A stretch of 64,000 bases of DNA, from NCBI GenBank assembly GCA_021234155.1, contig JAJEKV010000234.1, positions 374,001 through 438,000 on the forward strand, read 5' to 3'. Both the position numbers and the translations under genes were made by a program. The stretch comes from Isoetes taiwanensis (Eukaryota; Streptophyta; Lycopodiopsida; Isoetales; Isoetaceae). The first letter of the stretch is position 1; every line of letters begins with the position of its first letter. A model generated the notes under the pieces. That model worked only from the letters and a program-made list of their open reading frames with translations, made no database searches and had not been told where the DNA came from. This document shows positions 41,148 to 55,949 of the stretch, piece by piece.

Positions 41148-43857
41148 TGTAACGAACCTAGTGGCCTTGTGGGCATGACGTTCGTAGATTACCTGAAAGT
41201 GGCTTACTTTGTCTCAGTATAAGATGGTGTAGATCATCTAACGACCTTGTTATGCGTCTATGGGTTATGCTAGTAGTGGCATTTAAAACTATCGAAATAC
41301 ATTAGCAAAGGTTACATAAGCAGAAGGAGTTCGATTAATGCGTATTGGACTTGTAAAATATGATAAGCATGCATTAGATTGCATGCATATACATGCACAT
41401 GCACATGCATGCATGTGATTGCATGCACAACACTTGTCTAGCATGCATATGCATTGAGATTTACTCATTGTATATATATATTGGATGTGAACAAAGGAGA
41501 GGGTGTCTTGGTTTGGTGAAGGATCTTGTTTATTGTTCTCCTCTACCTATTCTCTATAGAAGGAGAGGCTGGCCGAATTGTAGAACTATAGCAGAAACCG
41601 GAAGGAGTTTGCAGATGGGAAGGTGATGAGGAAATAGAAGTAAGAAAGGCAGATCCAGTCGATAGGAAGCAGAATCAATCCGAGAAACTGAGGTGGGGAT
41701 CTGATGCGTGCTTGGGGATTTGATGAGTGCTTTGTTTTTTGTATTGCTTGGTGGTGCTTGCAGTAGAACCGGCAGCTATGGCGAACCCAATCGGCTGTTT
41801 CAGCTAGAATAGATCTTCAATTTGGTTCTACGTCACACTCAAAGTATTCCTTATGAATTCTGGCCTGTTCTGCCTCCATCCCAGCCAGTTTTGATCTTGT
41901 TTGCCAATCTGGCAGTATCTCTGTGCGAAAGAGAGCCTCTAATATGTCTTTTTTGTTTCCAAGTCTCGTTCTTTATCATTATTTTGCCCCTTAACTTCAT
42001 TGAAAGCCTTGTAGGTTAGTTGGTTAGCAGTTGAGCCTTTTAGGCTATAGACCTAGGTTCTAATCTAGCATATATTTTGCACAAGTATTCCTTTTTTGAA
42101 CTTAGGAATATAAGGGTCAAGTACATCATCCGTTTGTATTAGTTGTTATCCTAGGGTTTAGACCATACCATAATATACCTTTATGTTTTAGAATATTGAC
42201 TATGCATTAATGGAACAATAGGGTCCATTCTTTAGAGTTGTAGTCTTGCTGGACTTATTAGGCATAGTAATGGGAATCTTACGTGAATAATTATTGATAG
42301 GTTCTAAGTTATTGAGTCTAGTTTGTATTACTATCCTAGGGTCTTGAAGCCCTACTTGATTCTCTATTTTAACTATCGAACTTGCTTTAGGTTATAGTTA
42401 GATGGTCGCCCAGCTACGTTGTTATATCTTGGAACGTTGTGATAGTCGTTGCGTTAAGTGTCCCTAGTTGCATTGCGGCTAGCCTAGATGGTCATTACTT
42501 GAGTTGAGGATTGTTAATCCTACGAATCTTTTAAGTATTGTGATTATAATTTGGGAGCCTAGAGTTTCCTTGGTAGAGTTATAATTTTGTATGTGGGATA
42601 TTCCATGCAACCTTTATGAATAGGGGCCAGCTTGATACCGTACCATAGAAGGATATATTGCCAGTACTTTTGATAGAGTAATGGGTGGATTCTATGATGC
42701 TAGATGGATGGAGTATGAGCGTTGCATTATATTTGCTAGGAATATGCTATGGCCTATCTAGTAGAGATTCTGAGTGGTAGTCCATCTCATGAGTTTTGAC
42801 CTCAGGATGAAGTAGAATATGTGAATTGTCTCTAGGACATTAGTGTAATTATGGTATTACCTGGAAGTTATGGTTGCTTATATGTTAAGGAAGTCATGTT
42901 CTTGCTTTGAGATGTGGCGATGGGGTTATGAAATATCTTGGTATGAACCTTTCTATTGTATTGCATTGTCTTGTGGTTGTTCTTGGAAGTAAGATGCATG
43001 AGGATTCTATGACATCTCGTACTAGATCAACCTGTGAGATTATTGGTGATATTCTAACTTGTAAAGTCATGATGGATGATGTTACATCTTGCATTGCAAA
43101 CGGACCATCTTCGAAGGGGTGGAATGGCCGTGAGACTCCGCATCCGTTCTAGATGGCTAGACGGATGGCATGTTGCATTTACGGCCCACCTTCGGAGGGG
43201 TGGGGTGGCTGTGTAACTCCGCATCCGAGCCAGATGGCCTGACGGATGAGTTAAACCCTGTACGTACAGATGGAGAGAGTGGTCTCCTTGGGGCCGCAAC
43301 CCAAGGATTACGCTTGGCATATGTGCATACATACATACGATTGATGAGAACGTAAACATGCTTGTAGCCCGAGTTCTAACTAATGCAGGGGCATAGTGGA
43401 GCAGGTAAAATTATTGTTGTTCTTATCCTTGATGGGTATGCTAGATTACTTTGTGGATGATGTTATACGCTAGATTGCTTTGTGGTTAATGTTGTGGATG
43501 CTCCCGAAATGTTTCCTACCCACTTAGTCTTTGTGGACTAACCCCCTTGTGTTGTTTGTGTATGTTTAAGACGGTACGTCCTGAGCTGAGAATGCAGCAT
43601 TGGGATGGAGAGTCTAGGGATGAGGGTGCGACAGCAGGAGCGTTTTTCATAGTCATCCTCGGTGACTTATAAGGAAGACTTGTTGAGCTAGTAGGAGTTG
43701 TTAGCATGCCAAACTCAGATGAGCTTGGTCTTGTATGTAATTACCTGATCAATGGGACTATACTTTATTGAGAAAGTATACGAGTATCTTGGATGTTTAA
43801 CTTAGATGTTAAACGTGTCGATGCAACGGCCTACGCCAAGGGGCTAGGGCCGTTTCA
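41148..43857 (+). repeat. Array LTR3 (type B, 2710 bp)
   Basis: TGTAACGAAC start, CCGTTTCA end. Carries the 40-bp B segment (about 42,667-42,706) and a B-specific short form GATGGGGTTATG near 42,919. Confidence 0.9.
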
Positions 43858-45160
43858 GTTGGTATCAGAGCAGAAAGTTTTGACACTTTTGGGCCGTGGG
43901 AATTAGGGGCTAAGAGTTCAAGAGATTCTACTATAAAGTAGAATGGTTGGTTGGTTGGTTGGTTGGTAAATGCACAAGCCAAGATAAGTTAAGATAAACA
44001 AGAAACGGACATAGGTCTAAGGGAGTGATAGTGTCTTATTTTTTTTTATCATTATTCTGTATTATGTAAAGTAAAAAAAAAGCTAACGGAATACAGTTCT
44101 TTATGGAGGTAAGCTCGGTTGAAAGTCGCAGAAAACATGACGAATGTTAAAAAAGGATGTTTTCTTGCGATGCAAGAACAACGGGCCATAAGGTATGTTC
44201 CTTCAAATTTCTATAACTGGTAGATTGTCTAATGGTGGACCACGTTGCCGCATTACTTGAAAGTAGACCATGTATAGGGAGTTGTAGTGCTTCAGCAAAA
44301 TCAGTGCTAGGGTTGTAAGGGCCCATGAACAGTGCTTAAAGAGGTAAACTCAAGGGTTTGGGAAGTTGTTAGCTATGTTGAGTAGGTTCTTTTTGTGAGA
44401 AGTCACAGTAAACTATGTTCATAATCTTTTAGGTTCCCTTGAATTTACTTGCGGGTTGTATATCCATAAGATACATAGATGGGGGACGCGATTATGTTTT
44501 TATTTGTCACTCTTGGATTTGGCCACCCAAGATGTGTCATATGAACGTATCTAGTCCGAGCTTAGTATCTCTCTTTCCATAGTGGGCTTAGTATTTCATA
44601 GTGCGCTATTTTATCCTTAATAGGAAAAAGTAGATTAACCCTATGCAGATGTTTGCTAGGTTAGCTTGGACATGTATTGTAAATAATTTATACAAATTTC
44701 ATTATTAGTCAGTCCCAAATTTTATACATGCTAGTGGCAAGGTTGATGCACTTAGTTGTATTTTGAGTAGGTGGTAGATTAAGTTGGGCTTGCACCAATT
44801 TGGACGCAAATAGTAGAGCTTAAGCCTATATGGGTTAATCAGAGATTTGTTGCATAATCTGGAAGGATATTGGGAATACCCATGTCCTATTCTTTGTTGT
44901 GCGTAAAATGTGCAATCGAGGAGACTGCATCAAAGCATAGCAATGGCTCAAAATCACGAAAAGCCATATGTGGATGAGAGACGTAAAACCCTAGAGTTGG
45001 CTAAAGGTTAGCCTTTTGCATTTAAAAGTAATAGAGGAAATGTTAGACCGCATTCAAGCAGTGCCTTATGGAGTAAAGTTATGCCACATATTAAGGTTGG
45101 AGAAGCATGTGTACCTCAAGTAACTCATGAGGACATGAGTTGAATTTTACAAGGGGAGAA
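43858..45160 (+). mobile_element. Internal region 3 (type B, 1303 bp)
   Basis: Primer site at 43860-43871, leader with (GGTT)n, polypurine tract at 45149-45160. Nearly identical to region 1 and region 5. Confidence 0.88.
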
Positions 45161-47799
45161 TGTAACGAACCTAGTGGCCTTGTGGGCATGACGTTCGTAG
45201 ATTACCTGAAAGTGGCTTACTTTGTCTCAGTATAAGATGGTGTAGATCATCTATTGACCTTGTTATGCGTCTATGGGTTATGCTAGTAGTGGCATTTAAA
45301 ACTATCGAAATACATTAGCAAAGGTTACATAAGCAGAAGGAGTTCGATTAATGCGTATTGGACTTGTAAAATATGATAAGCATGCATTAGATTGCATGCA
45401 TGTACATGCACATGCACATGCATGCATGTGATTGCATGCACAACACTTGTCTAGCATGCATAATGCATTGAGATTTACTCATTGTATATATATATATTGG
45501 ATGTGAACAAAGGAGAGGGTGTCTTGGTTTGGTGAAGGATCTTGTTTATTGTTCTCCTCTACCTATTCTCTATAGAAGGAGAGGCTGGTCAATTGTAGAA
45601 CTATAGCGTAAAACAGGAAGGAGTTTGCAGATGGGAAGGTGATGAGGAAATAGAAGTAAGAAAGGCAGATCGGTCGATAGGAAGCAGAATCAATCCGAGA
45701 AACTGAGGTGGGGATCTGATGCGTGCTTGGGGATTTGATGAGTGCTTTGTTTTTTGTATTGCTTGGTGGTGCTTGCAGTAGAACCGGCAGCTATGGCGAA
45801 CCCAATCGGCTGTTTCAGCTAGAATAGATCTTCAATTTGGTTCTACGTCACACTCAAAGTATTCCTTATGAATTCTGGCCTGTTCTGCCTCCATCCCAGC
45901 CAGTTTTGATCTTGTTTGCCAATCTGGCAGTATCTCTGTGCGAAAGAGAGCCTCTAATATGTCTTTTTTGTTTCCAAGTCTCGTTCTTTATCATTATTTT
46001 GCCCCTTAACTTCATTGAAAGCCTTGTAGGTTAGTTGGTTAGCAGTTGAGCCTTTTAGGCTATAGACCTAGGTTCTAATCTAGCATATATTTTGCACAAG
46101 TATTCCTTTTTTGAACTTAGGAATATAAGGGTCAAGTAAATCAGTATTAGTTGTTATCCTAGGGTTTCGACCATACCATAATATACCTTTATGTTTTAGA
46201 ATATTGACTATGCATTAATGGAACAATAGGGTCCATTCTTTAGAGTTGTAGTCTTGCAGGACTTATTAGGCATAGTAATGGGAATCTTACGTGAATAATT
46301 ATTGATAGGTTCTAAGTTATTGAGTCTAGTTTGTATTACTATCCTAGGGTCTTGAAGCCCTACTTGATTCTCTATTTTAACTATCGAACTTGCTTTAGGT
46401 TATAGTTAGATGGTCAGCCTGACCACGTTGTTATATCTTGGAACGTTGTGATAGCCGTTATGTTAAGTGTCCCTAGTTGCATTGCGGCTAGCCTAGATGG
46501 TCATTACTTGAGTTGAGGATTGTTAATCCTACTGAATCTTTTAAGTATTGTGATTATAATTTGGGAGCCTAGAGTTTCCTTGGTAGAGTTATAATCTTGT
46601 ATGTGGGATATTCCATGCAACCTTTATGAATAGGGGCCAGCTTGATACCGTACCATAGAAGGATATATTGCCAGTACTTTGGATGGAGTATGAGCGTTGC
46701 ATTATATTTGCTAGGAATATGCTATGGCCTATCTAGTAGAGATTCTGAGTGGTAGTCCATCTCATGAGTTTAGACCTCAGGATGAAGTAGAATATGTGAA
46801 TTGTCTCTAGGACATTAGTGTAATTATGGTATTACTTGAAAGTTATGGTTGCTTATATGTTAAGGAAGTCATGTTCTTGCTTTGAGATGTGGCGATGAGA
46901 TGTTGTCACTGGGTTATGAAATATCTTGGTATGAACCTCATTCTATTGTATTGCATTGTTTTGTGGTTGTTCTTGGAAGTAAGATGCATGAGGATTCTAT
47001 GATATCTCGTCTTTGGATCAACTTTGTAAGGTTATTGGTGATATTCTATCTTGTAAAATCATGATAGATAATGTTGCATCTTGCATTGCAAAGCAGACCA
47101 TCTTGGAGGGGTGGAATGGCGTGAGACTCCGCAGATCCATTCTAGATGGCTAGGCGGATGACATGTTGCATTTACGGCCCACCTTGCCGGAGGGGTGGGG
47201 TGGCCGTGTAACTCCAAGATCCCAGAGCGGATGGCGGCGGATGAGTTAAACCCCATGCGTCTACAGATGGAGAGAGTGGTCTCCTTGGGGGCGCAACCCA
47301 AGGATTACGCTGGCATATGTGCATACATACATACGATTGATGAGAATGTAAACATGCTTGTAGCCCGAAGTTCTAACTAATGCGGTGGGTAGTGGAGCGG
47401 TGTAAAATTGTTGTTGTTCTTATCCTTGATGGGTATGCTAGATTACTTTGTGGATGATGTTATACGCTAGATTGCTTTGTGGTTGATGTTGTGGATGCTC
47501 CCGAAATGTTTCCTCCCCACTTAGTCTTTGTGGACTAACCTCCTTGTGTTGTTTGTGTATGTTTAAGACGGTACGTCCTGAGCTGAGAATGCAATATTCG
47601 GATGGAGAGTCTAGGGATGAGGGTGCGCCAGCAGGAGCATTTTCCAGAGTCATCCTCGGTGACTTATAAGGAGGACTTGTTGAGCTAGTAGGAGTTGTTA
47701 GCATGCCAAATTCGGAAGTATACGAGTATCTTGGATGTTTAACTTAGATGTTAAACGTGTCGGTGCAACGGCCTAGACCAAGGGGCTAGGTCCGTTTCA
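45161..47799 (+). repeat. Array LTR4 (type A, 2639 bp)
   Basis: Type A by absence of the 40-bp segment. The interval 47,005-47,405 has clustered 1-3 nt changes against LTR2 and LTR6, typical of sequencing or polishing error. Confidence 0.9.
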
Positions 47800-49097
47800 G
47801 TTGGTATCAGAGCGGAAAGTTCCGACACTTTCGGGCCGTGGGAATTAGTGGCTAAGAGTTCAAGAGATTCTACTATAAAGTAGAATGGTTGGTTGGTTGG
47901 TTGGTAAATGCACCAGCCAAGATAAGTTAAGAGCAACAAGAAACTGACATAGGTCTAAGGGAGTGATAGTGTCTTATTTTTTTTTATCATTATTCTGTAT
48001 TATGTAAGCTAAAAAAAGCTAACGGAATACAGTTTTTCATGGAGGTAAGCTCGGTTGAAAGTCGCATAAAACATAATGAATGTTAAAAATGGATGTTTTC
48101 TTGCGAGGCAGGAACAGCGGGCCATAAGTTATGTTCCTACAAATTTCTATAACTGCTAGATTGTCTAATGGTGGACCACGTTGCCGCATTACTTGAAAGT
48201 AGACCATGTATAGGGAGTTGTAGTGCTTCAGAAAAATCGATTGCTAGGGTTGTAAGGACCCATGAAGCGCTTAAAAAGAGGCAAACTCAAGGGTTTGGGA
48301 AGTTGTTAGCTATGTTGAGTAGGTTCTTTTTGTGAGAAGTCATAGTAAACTATGTTCATAATCTTTTAGGTTCCCTTGAATTTACTTGTGCGGGTTATAT
48401 ATCCATAAGATACACAGATGGGGAACGGGATTATGTTTTTATTTGTCACTCTTGGATTTGGCCACCCAAGATGTGTCATATGAATACGTATCTAGTCCGA
48501 GCTGAGTATCTCTCTTTCCATAGTGGGCTTAGTATTTCATAGTGCGCTATTTTATCCTTAATAGGAAAAAGTAGATTAACCCTATGCAGATGTTTGCTAG
48601 GTTAGCTTGGACATGTATTGTAAATAATTTATACAAACACTATAAGTTAGTCCCAAATTTTATACATGCTAGTGGCAAGGTTGATGCACTTAGTTGTATT
48701 TTGAGTAGGTGGTAGATTAAGTTGGGACTGCACCAATTTGGACGTAAATAGTAGAGCTTAAGCCTATATGGGTTAATCAGGGATTTGTTGCATAATCTGT
48801 AAGGATATTGGGAATACTCATGTCCTATTGTTGTTGTGCCAGAAATGTGCAATCGAGGAGACTGCATCAAAGCATAGCAATGGCTCAAAATCACGAAAAG
48901 CCATAAGTGGATGAGAGACGTAAAACCCTAGAGATGGCTAAAGGTTAGCCTTTTGCATTTAAAAGTAATAGAGGAAATGTTAGACCACATTCAAGCAGTG
49001 CCTTATGGAGTAGAGTTACGTCACATATTAAGGTTGGAGAATCATGTGTACCTCAAGTAACTCATGAGGACATGAGTTGAATTTTACAAGGGGAGAA
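47800..49097 (+). mobile_element. Internal region 4 (type A, 1298 bp), uninterrupted
   Basis: Primer site at 47802-47813; keeps the intact AAAAAAAGCTAACGG that defines the insertion point in region 2. Polypurine tract at 49086-49097. Confidence 0.88.
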
Positions 49098-51799
49098 TGT
49101 AATGAACCTAGTGGCCTTGTGGGCATGACGTTCGTAGATTACCTGAAAGTGGCTTACTTCGTCTCAGTATAAGATGGTGTAGAGCATCTAACGACCTTGT
49201 TATGCGTCTATGGGTTATGCTAGTAGTGGCATTTAAAACTATCGAAATACATTAGCAAAGGTTACATAAGCAGAAGGAGTTCGATTAATGCGTATTGGAC
49301 TTGTAAAATATGATAAGCAAAGCATCCATTAGATTGCATGCATGTACATGCACATGCGCATGCATGCATGTGATTGCATGCACAACACTTGTCTAGCATG
49401 CATATGCATTGAGATTTACTCATCGTATATATATATTGGATGTGAACAAAGGAGAGGGTGTCTTGGTTTAGTGAAGGATCTTGTTTATTGTTCTCCTCTA
49501 CCTATTCTCTAGAGAAGGAGAGGCTGGCCGAATTGTAGAACTATAGCAGAAACCGGAAGGAGTTTGCAGATGGGAAGGTGATGAGAAAATAGAAGTAAGA
49601 AAGGCAGATCCAGTCGATAGGAAGCAGAATCAATCCGAGAAACTGAGGTGGGGATCTGATGTGTGCTTGGGGATTTGATGAGTGCTTTGTTTTTTGTATT
49701 GCTTGGTGGTGCTTGCAATAGAACCGGCAGCTATGGCAAACCCAATCGGCTTGTTTCAGCTAGAATAGATCTTCAATTTGGTTCTATGTCACACCCAAAG
49801 TCTTGCTTATGAATTCTGGCATGTTCTGCCTCCATCCCAGCCAGTTTTGATCTTGTTTGCCAATCTGGCAGTATCTCTGTGCGAAAGAGAGCCTCTAATA
49901 TGTCTTTTTGATTTCCAAGTCTCGTTCTTTATAGTCATTTTGCCCTTTAAGCTCATTGAAAGCCTTGTAGGTTAGTTGTTTAGCAGTTGAGCCTTTCAGG
50001 CTATAGACCTAGGTTGAATCTAGCATATGTTTTGCACAAGTATTCCTTTTTTTTTGAACTTAGGAATATAAGGGTCAGGTAAATCATCCGTTTCTATTAG
50101 TTGTTTTAGACCATACCATAATATACCTTCATATTTTAGAATATTGACTATGCATTAATGGAACAATAGGGTCCATTCCTTAGAGTTGTAGTCTTGCAGG
50201 ACTTATTAGGCATAGTAATGGGAATCTTACGTGAATAATTATTGATAGGTTCTAAGTTATTGAATCTAGTTTGTATTACTATCATAGGGTCTTGAAGTGA
50301 TTCTCTATTTTAACTATCGAACTTGCTTTAGGTTATAGTTAGATGGTCGCCCAGCTACGTTGTTATATCTTGGAACGTTGTGATAGCCGTTGCATTAAGT
50401 GTCCCTAGTTGCATTGCTGCTAGCCTAGATGGTCATTACTTGAGTTGAGGATTGTTAATCCTACGAATCTTTTAAGTATTGTGGTTATAATTTGGGACCC
50501 TAGAGTTTCCTTGGTAGAGTTATAATCTTGTATGTGGGATATTCCATGCGACCTTTATGAATAGGGGCCAGCTTGATACCGTACCATAGAAGGATATATT
50601 GCCAGTACTTTTGATAGAGTAATGGGTGGATTCTATGATGCTAGATGGATGGAGTATGAGCGTTGCATTATATTTGCTAGGAATATGCTATGGCCTATCT
50701 AGTAGAGATTCTGAGTGGTAGTCCATCTCATGAGTTTTGACCTCAGGATGAAGTAGAATATGTGAATTGTCTCTAGGACATTAGTGTAATTATGGTATTA
50801 CCTGGAAGTTATGGTTGCTTATATGTTAAGGAAGTCATGTTCTTGCTTTGAGATGTGGCGATGGGGTTATGAAATATCTTGGTATGAACCTTTCTATTGT
50901 ATTGCATTGTCTTGTGGTTGTTCTTGGAAGTAAGATGCATGAGGATTCTATGACATCTCGTACTAGATCAACCTGTGAGATTATTGGTGATATTCTAACT
51001 TGTAAAGTCATGATGGATGATGTTACATCTTGCATTGCAAACGGACCATCTTCGAAGGGGTGGAATGGCCGTGAGACTCCGCATCCGTTCTAGATGGCTA
51101 GACGGATGGCATGTTGCATTTACGGCCCACCTTCGGAGGGGTGGGGTGGCTGTGTAACTCTGCATCCGAGCCAGATGGCCTGACGGATGAGTTAAACCCT
51201 GTACGTACAGATGGAGAGAGTGGTCTCCTTGGGGCCGCAACCCAAGGATTACGCTTGGCATATGTGCATACATACATACGATTGATGAGAACGTAAACAT
51301 GCTTGTAGCCCGAGTTCTAACTAATGCAGGGGCATAGTGGAGCAGGTAAAATTATTGTTGTTCTTATCCTTGATGGGTATGCTAGATTACTTTGTGGATG
51401 ATGCTATACGCTAGATTGCTTTGTGGTTAATGTTGTGGATGCTCCCGAAATGTTTCCTACCCACTTAGTCTTTGTGGACTAACCCCCTTGTGTTGTTTGT
51501 GTATGTTTAAGACGGTACGTCCTGAGCTGAGAATGCAGTATTGGGATGGAGAGTCTAGGGATGAGGGTGCGACACCAGGAGCGTTTTTCATAGTCATCCT
51601 CGGTGACTTATAAGGAAGACTTGTTGAGCTAGTAGGAGTTGTTAGCATGCCAAACTCAGATGAGCTTGGTCTTGTATGTAATTACCTGATCAATTGGACT
51701 ATACTTTATTGAGAAAGTATACGAGTATCTTGGATGTTTAACTTAGATGTTAAACGTGTCGATGCAACTTGACCACGCCAAGGGGCTAGGGCCGTTTCA
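49098..51799 (+). repeat. Array LTR5 (type B, 2702 bp)
   Basis: Begins TGTAATGAACC, a variant shared with LTR7. Carries the B-specific 40-bp segment near 50,608-50,647. Confidence 0.9.
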
Positions 51800-53100
51800 G
51801 TGGCTTATCGAGAGCGTAAAGTTTTGACACTTTCGGCCGTGGGAATTAGGGGCTAAGAGTTCAAGAGATTCTACTATAAAGTAGAATGGTTGGTTGGTTG
51901 GTTGGTTGGTAAATGCACAAGCCAAGATAAGTTAAGATAAACAAGAAACGGACATAGGTCTAAGGGAGTGATAGTGTCTTATTTTTTTATCATTATTCTG
52001 TATTATGTAAAGTAAAAAAAAGCTAACGGAATACGCTTCTTTATGGAGGTAAGCTCGGTTGAAAGTCGCAGAAAAACATGACGAATGTTAAAAGGATGTT
52101 TTCTTGCGATGCAAGAACAACGGGCCATAAGGTATGTTCCTTCAAATTTCTATAACCGGTAGATTGTCTAATGGTGGACCACGTTGCGCATTACTTGAAA
52201 GTAGACCATGTATAGGGAGTTGTAGTGCTTCAAACAAAAAAATTGCTAGGGTTGTAAGGGCCCATGAACAGTGCTTAAAGAGGTAAACTCAAGGGTTTGG
52301 GAAGTTGTTAGCTATGTTGAGTAGGTTCTTTTTGTGAGAAGTCACAGTAAACTATGTTCATAATCTTTTAGGTTCCCTTGAATTTACTTGCGGGTTGTAT
52401 ATCCATAAGATACATAGATGGGGACGCTGATTATGTTTTTATTTGTCACTCTTGGATTTGGCCACCCAAGATGTGTCATATGAACGATATCTAGTCCGGA
52501 GCTTAGTATCTCTCTTTCCATAGTGGGCTTAGTATTTCATAGCGCTTATTTTATCCTTAATAGAAAAAAAGTAGATTAACCCTATGCAGATGTTTGCTAG
52601 GTTAGCTTGGACATGTATTGTAAATAATTTATACAAATTTCATTATTAGTCAGTCCCAAATTTTATACATGCTAGTGGCAAGGTTGATGCACTTAGTTGT
52701 ATTTTGAGTAGGTGGTAGATTAAGTTGGGCTTGCACCAATTTGGGACATAAATAGTAGAGCTTAAGCCTATATGGGTTAATCGGAGATTTGTTGCATAAC
52801 GGAAGGATATTGGGAATACCCATGTCCTATTGCTGTTGTGCCAGAAATGTGCAATCGAGGAGACTGCATCAAAGCATAGCAATGGCTCAAAATCACGAAA
52901 AGCCATATGTGGATGAGAGACGTAAAACCCTAGAGTTGGCTAAAGGTTAGCCTTTTGCATTTAAAAGTAATAGAGGAAATGTTAGACCGCATTCAAGAAG
53001 TGCCTTATGGAGTAAAAGTTATGCCACATATTAAGGTTGGAGAAGCATGTGTACCTCAAGTAACTCATGAGGACATGAGTTGAATTTTACAAGGGGAGAA
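51800..53100 (+). mobile_element. Internal region 5 (type B) with damaged primer site
   Basis: The primer site reads TGGCTTATCGAGAGC from 51801 instead of TGGTATCAGAGC. Further short indels occur to about 52,560. Polypurine tract at 53089-53100. Confidence 0.82.
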
Positions 53101-55734
53101 TGTAACGAACCTAGTGGCCTTGTGGGCATGACGTTCGTAGATTACCTGAAAGTGGCTTACTTTGTCTCAGTATAAGATGGTGTAGATCATCTATTGACCT
53201 TGTTATCGCCTATGGGTTATGCTAGTAGTGGCATTTAAAACTATCGAAATACATTAGCAAAGGTTACATAAGCGTAAGGAGTTCGATTAATGCGTATTGG
53301 ACTTGTAAAATATGATAAGCATGCATTAGATTGCATGCATGTACATGCACATGCACATGCATGCATGTGTTTGCATGCACAACACTTGTCTAGCATGCAT
53401 AATGCATTGAGATTTACTCATTGTATATATATATATTGGATGTGAACAAAGGAGAGGGTGTCTTGGTTTGGTGAAGGATCTTGTTTATTGTTCTCCTCTA
53501 CCTATTCTCTATAGAAGGAGAGGCTGGCCGAATTGTAGAACTATAGCAGAAACCCGGAAGGAGTTTGCAGATGGGAAGGTGATGAGGAAATAGAAGTAAG
53601 AAAAGGCAGATCCGGTCGATAGGGAAGCGTAATCAATCCGGAGAAACCGAGGTGGGGATCTGATGCGTGCTTGGGGATTTGATGAGTGCTTTGTTTTTTG
53701 TATTGCTTGGTGGTGCTTGCAGTAGAACCGGCAGCTATGGCGAACCCAATCGGCTGTTTCAGCTAGAATAGATCTTTAATTTGGTTCTACGTCACACTCA
53801 AAGTATTCCTTATGAATTCTGGCCTGTTCTGCCTCCATCCCAGCCAGTTTTGATCTTGTTTGCCAATCTGGCAGTATCTCTGTGCGAAAGAGAGCCTCTA
53901 ATATGTCTTTTTTGTTTCCAAGTCTCGTTCTTTATCATTATTTTGCCCCTTAACTTCATTGAAAGCCTTGTAGGTTAGTTGGTTAGCAGTTGAGCCTTTT
54001 AGGCTATAGACCTAGGTTCTAATCTAGCATATATTTTGCACAAGTATTCCTTTTTTGAACTTAGGAATATAAGGGTCAAGTAAATCAGTATTAGTTGTTA
54101 TCCTAGGGTTTCGACCATACCATAATATACCTTTATGTTTTAGAATATTGACTATGCATTAATGGAACAATAGGGTCCATTCTTTAGAGTTGTAGTCTTG
54201 CAGGACTTATTAGGCATAGTAATGGGAATCTTACGTGAATAATTATTGATAGGTTCTAAGTTATTGAGTCTAGTTTGTATTACTATCCTAGGGTCTTGAA
54301 GCCCTACTTGATTCTCTATTTTAACTATCGAACTTGCTTTAGGTTATAGTTAGATGGTCGCCCAGCTACGTTGTTATATCTTGGAACGTTGTGATAGCCG
54401 TTGCGTTAAGTGTTCCTAGTTGCATTGCGGCTAGCCTAGATGGTCATTACTTGAGTTGAGGATTGTTAATCCTACGAATCTTTTAAGTATTGTGATTATA
54501 ATTTGGGAGCCTAGAGTTTCCTTGGTAGAGTTATAATCTTGTATGTGGGATATTCCATGCAACCTTTATGAATAGGGGCCAGCTTGATACCGTACCATAG
54601 AAGGATATATTGCCAGTACTTTGGATGGAGTATGAGCGTTGCATTATATTTGCTGGGAATATGCTATGGCCTATCTAGTAGAGATTCTGAGTGGTAGTCC
54701 ATCTCATGAGTTTAGACCTCAGGATGAAGTAGAATATGTGAATTGTCTCTAGGACATTAGTGTAATTATGGTATTACTTGAAAGTTATGGTTGCTTATAT
54801 GTTAAGGAAGTCATGTTCTTGCTTTGAGATGTGGCGATGAGATGTTGTCACTGGGTTATGAAATATCTTGGTATGAACCTCATTCTATTGTATTGCATTG
54901 TTTTGTGGTTGTTCTTGGAAGTAAGATGCATGAGGATTCTATGATATCTCGTACTGGATCAACCTGTAAGGTTATTGGTGATATTCTATCTTGTAAAATC
55001 ATGATAGATAATGTTGCATCTTGCATTGCAAACAGACCATCTTCGGAGGGGTGGAATGGCCGTGAGACTCCGCATCCATTCTAGATGGCTAGACGGATGA
55101 CATGTTGCATTTACGGCCCACCTTCGGAGGGGTGGGGTGGCCGTGTAACTCCGCATCCGAGCCAGATGGCCTGACGGATGAGTTAAACCCTGTACGTACA
55201 GATGGAGAGAGTGGTCTCCTTGGGGACGCAACCCAAGGATTACGCTTGGCATATGTGCATACATACATACGATTGATGAGAATGTAAACATGCTTGTAGC
55301 CCGAGTTCTAACTAATGCAGGGGCGTAGTGGAGCAGGTAAAATTGTTGTTGTTCTTATCCTTGATGGGTATGCTAGATTACTTTGTGGATGATGTTATAC
55401 GCTAGATTGCTTTGTGGTTGATGTTGTGGATGCTCCCGAAATGTTTTCTCCCCACTTAGTCTTTGTGGACTAACCTCCTTGTGTTGTTTGTGTATGTTTA
55501 AGACGGTACGTCCTGAGCTGAGAATGCAATATTCGGATGGAGAGTCTAGGGATGAGGGTGCGCCAGCAGGAGCATTTTCCAGAGTCATCCTCGGTGACTT
55601 ATAAGGAGGACTTGTTGAGCTAGTAGGAGTTGTTAGCATGCCAAATTCAGAAGTATACGAGTATCTTGGATGTTTAACTTAGATGTTAAACGTGTCGGTG
55701 CAACGGCCTAGACCAAGGGGCTAGGCCCGTTTCA
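53101..55734 (+). repeat. Array LTR6 (type A, 2634 bp)
   Basis: Close to LTR2 and LTR4. Contains the approximately 82-bp two-copy repeat at 55,031-55,195. Small indels cluster at 53,200-53,645. Confidence 0.9.
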
Positions 55735-55949
55735 GTTGGTATCAGAGCGGAAAGTTCCGACACTTTCGGGCCGTGGGAATTAGTGGCTAAGAGTTCAAGA
55801 GATTCTACTATAAAGTAGAATGGTTGGTTGGTTGGTTGGTAAATGCACCAGCCAAGATAAGTTAAGAGCAACAAGAAACTGACATAGGTCTAAGGGAGTG
55901 ATAGTGTCTTATTTTTTTTTATCATTATTCTGTATTATGTAAGCTAAAA
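55735..55949 (+). mobile_element. Internal region 6, 5' stub (type A)
   Basis: Primer site at 55737-55748; ends GTAAGCTAAAA at exactly the same insertion point as region 2. Confidence 0.88.

Noticed and set aside
42894-43359. Repeated small ORFs in array LTRs (60-101 codons)
   Set aside because: They recur because the DNA recurs; frames change with small indels between units and no domain is seen.
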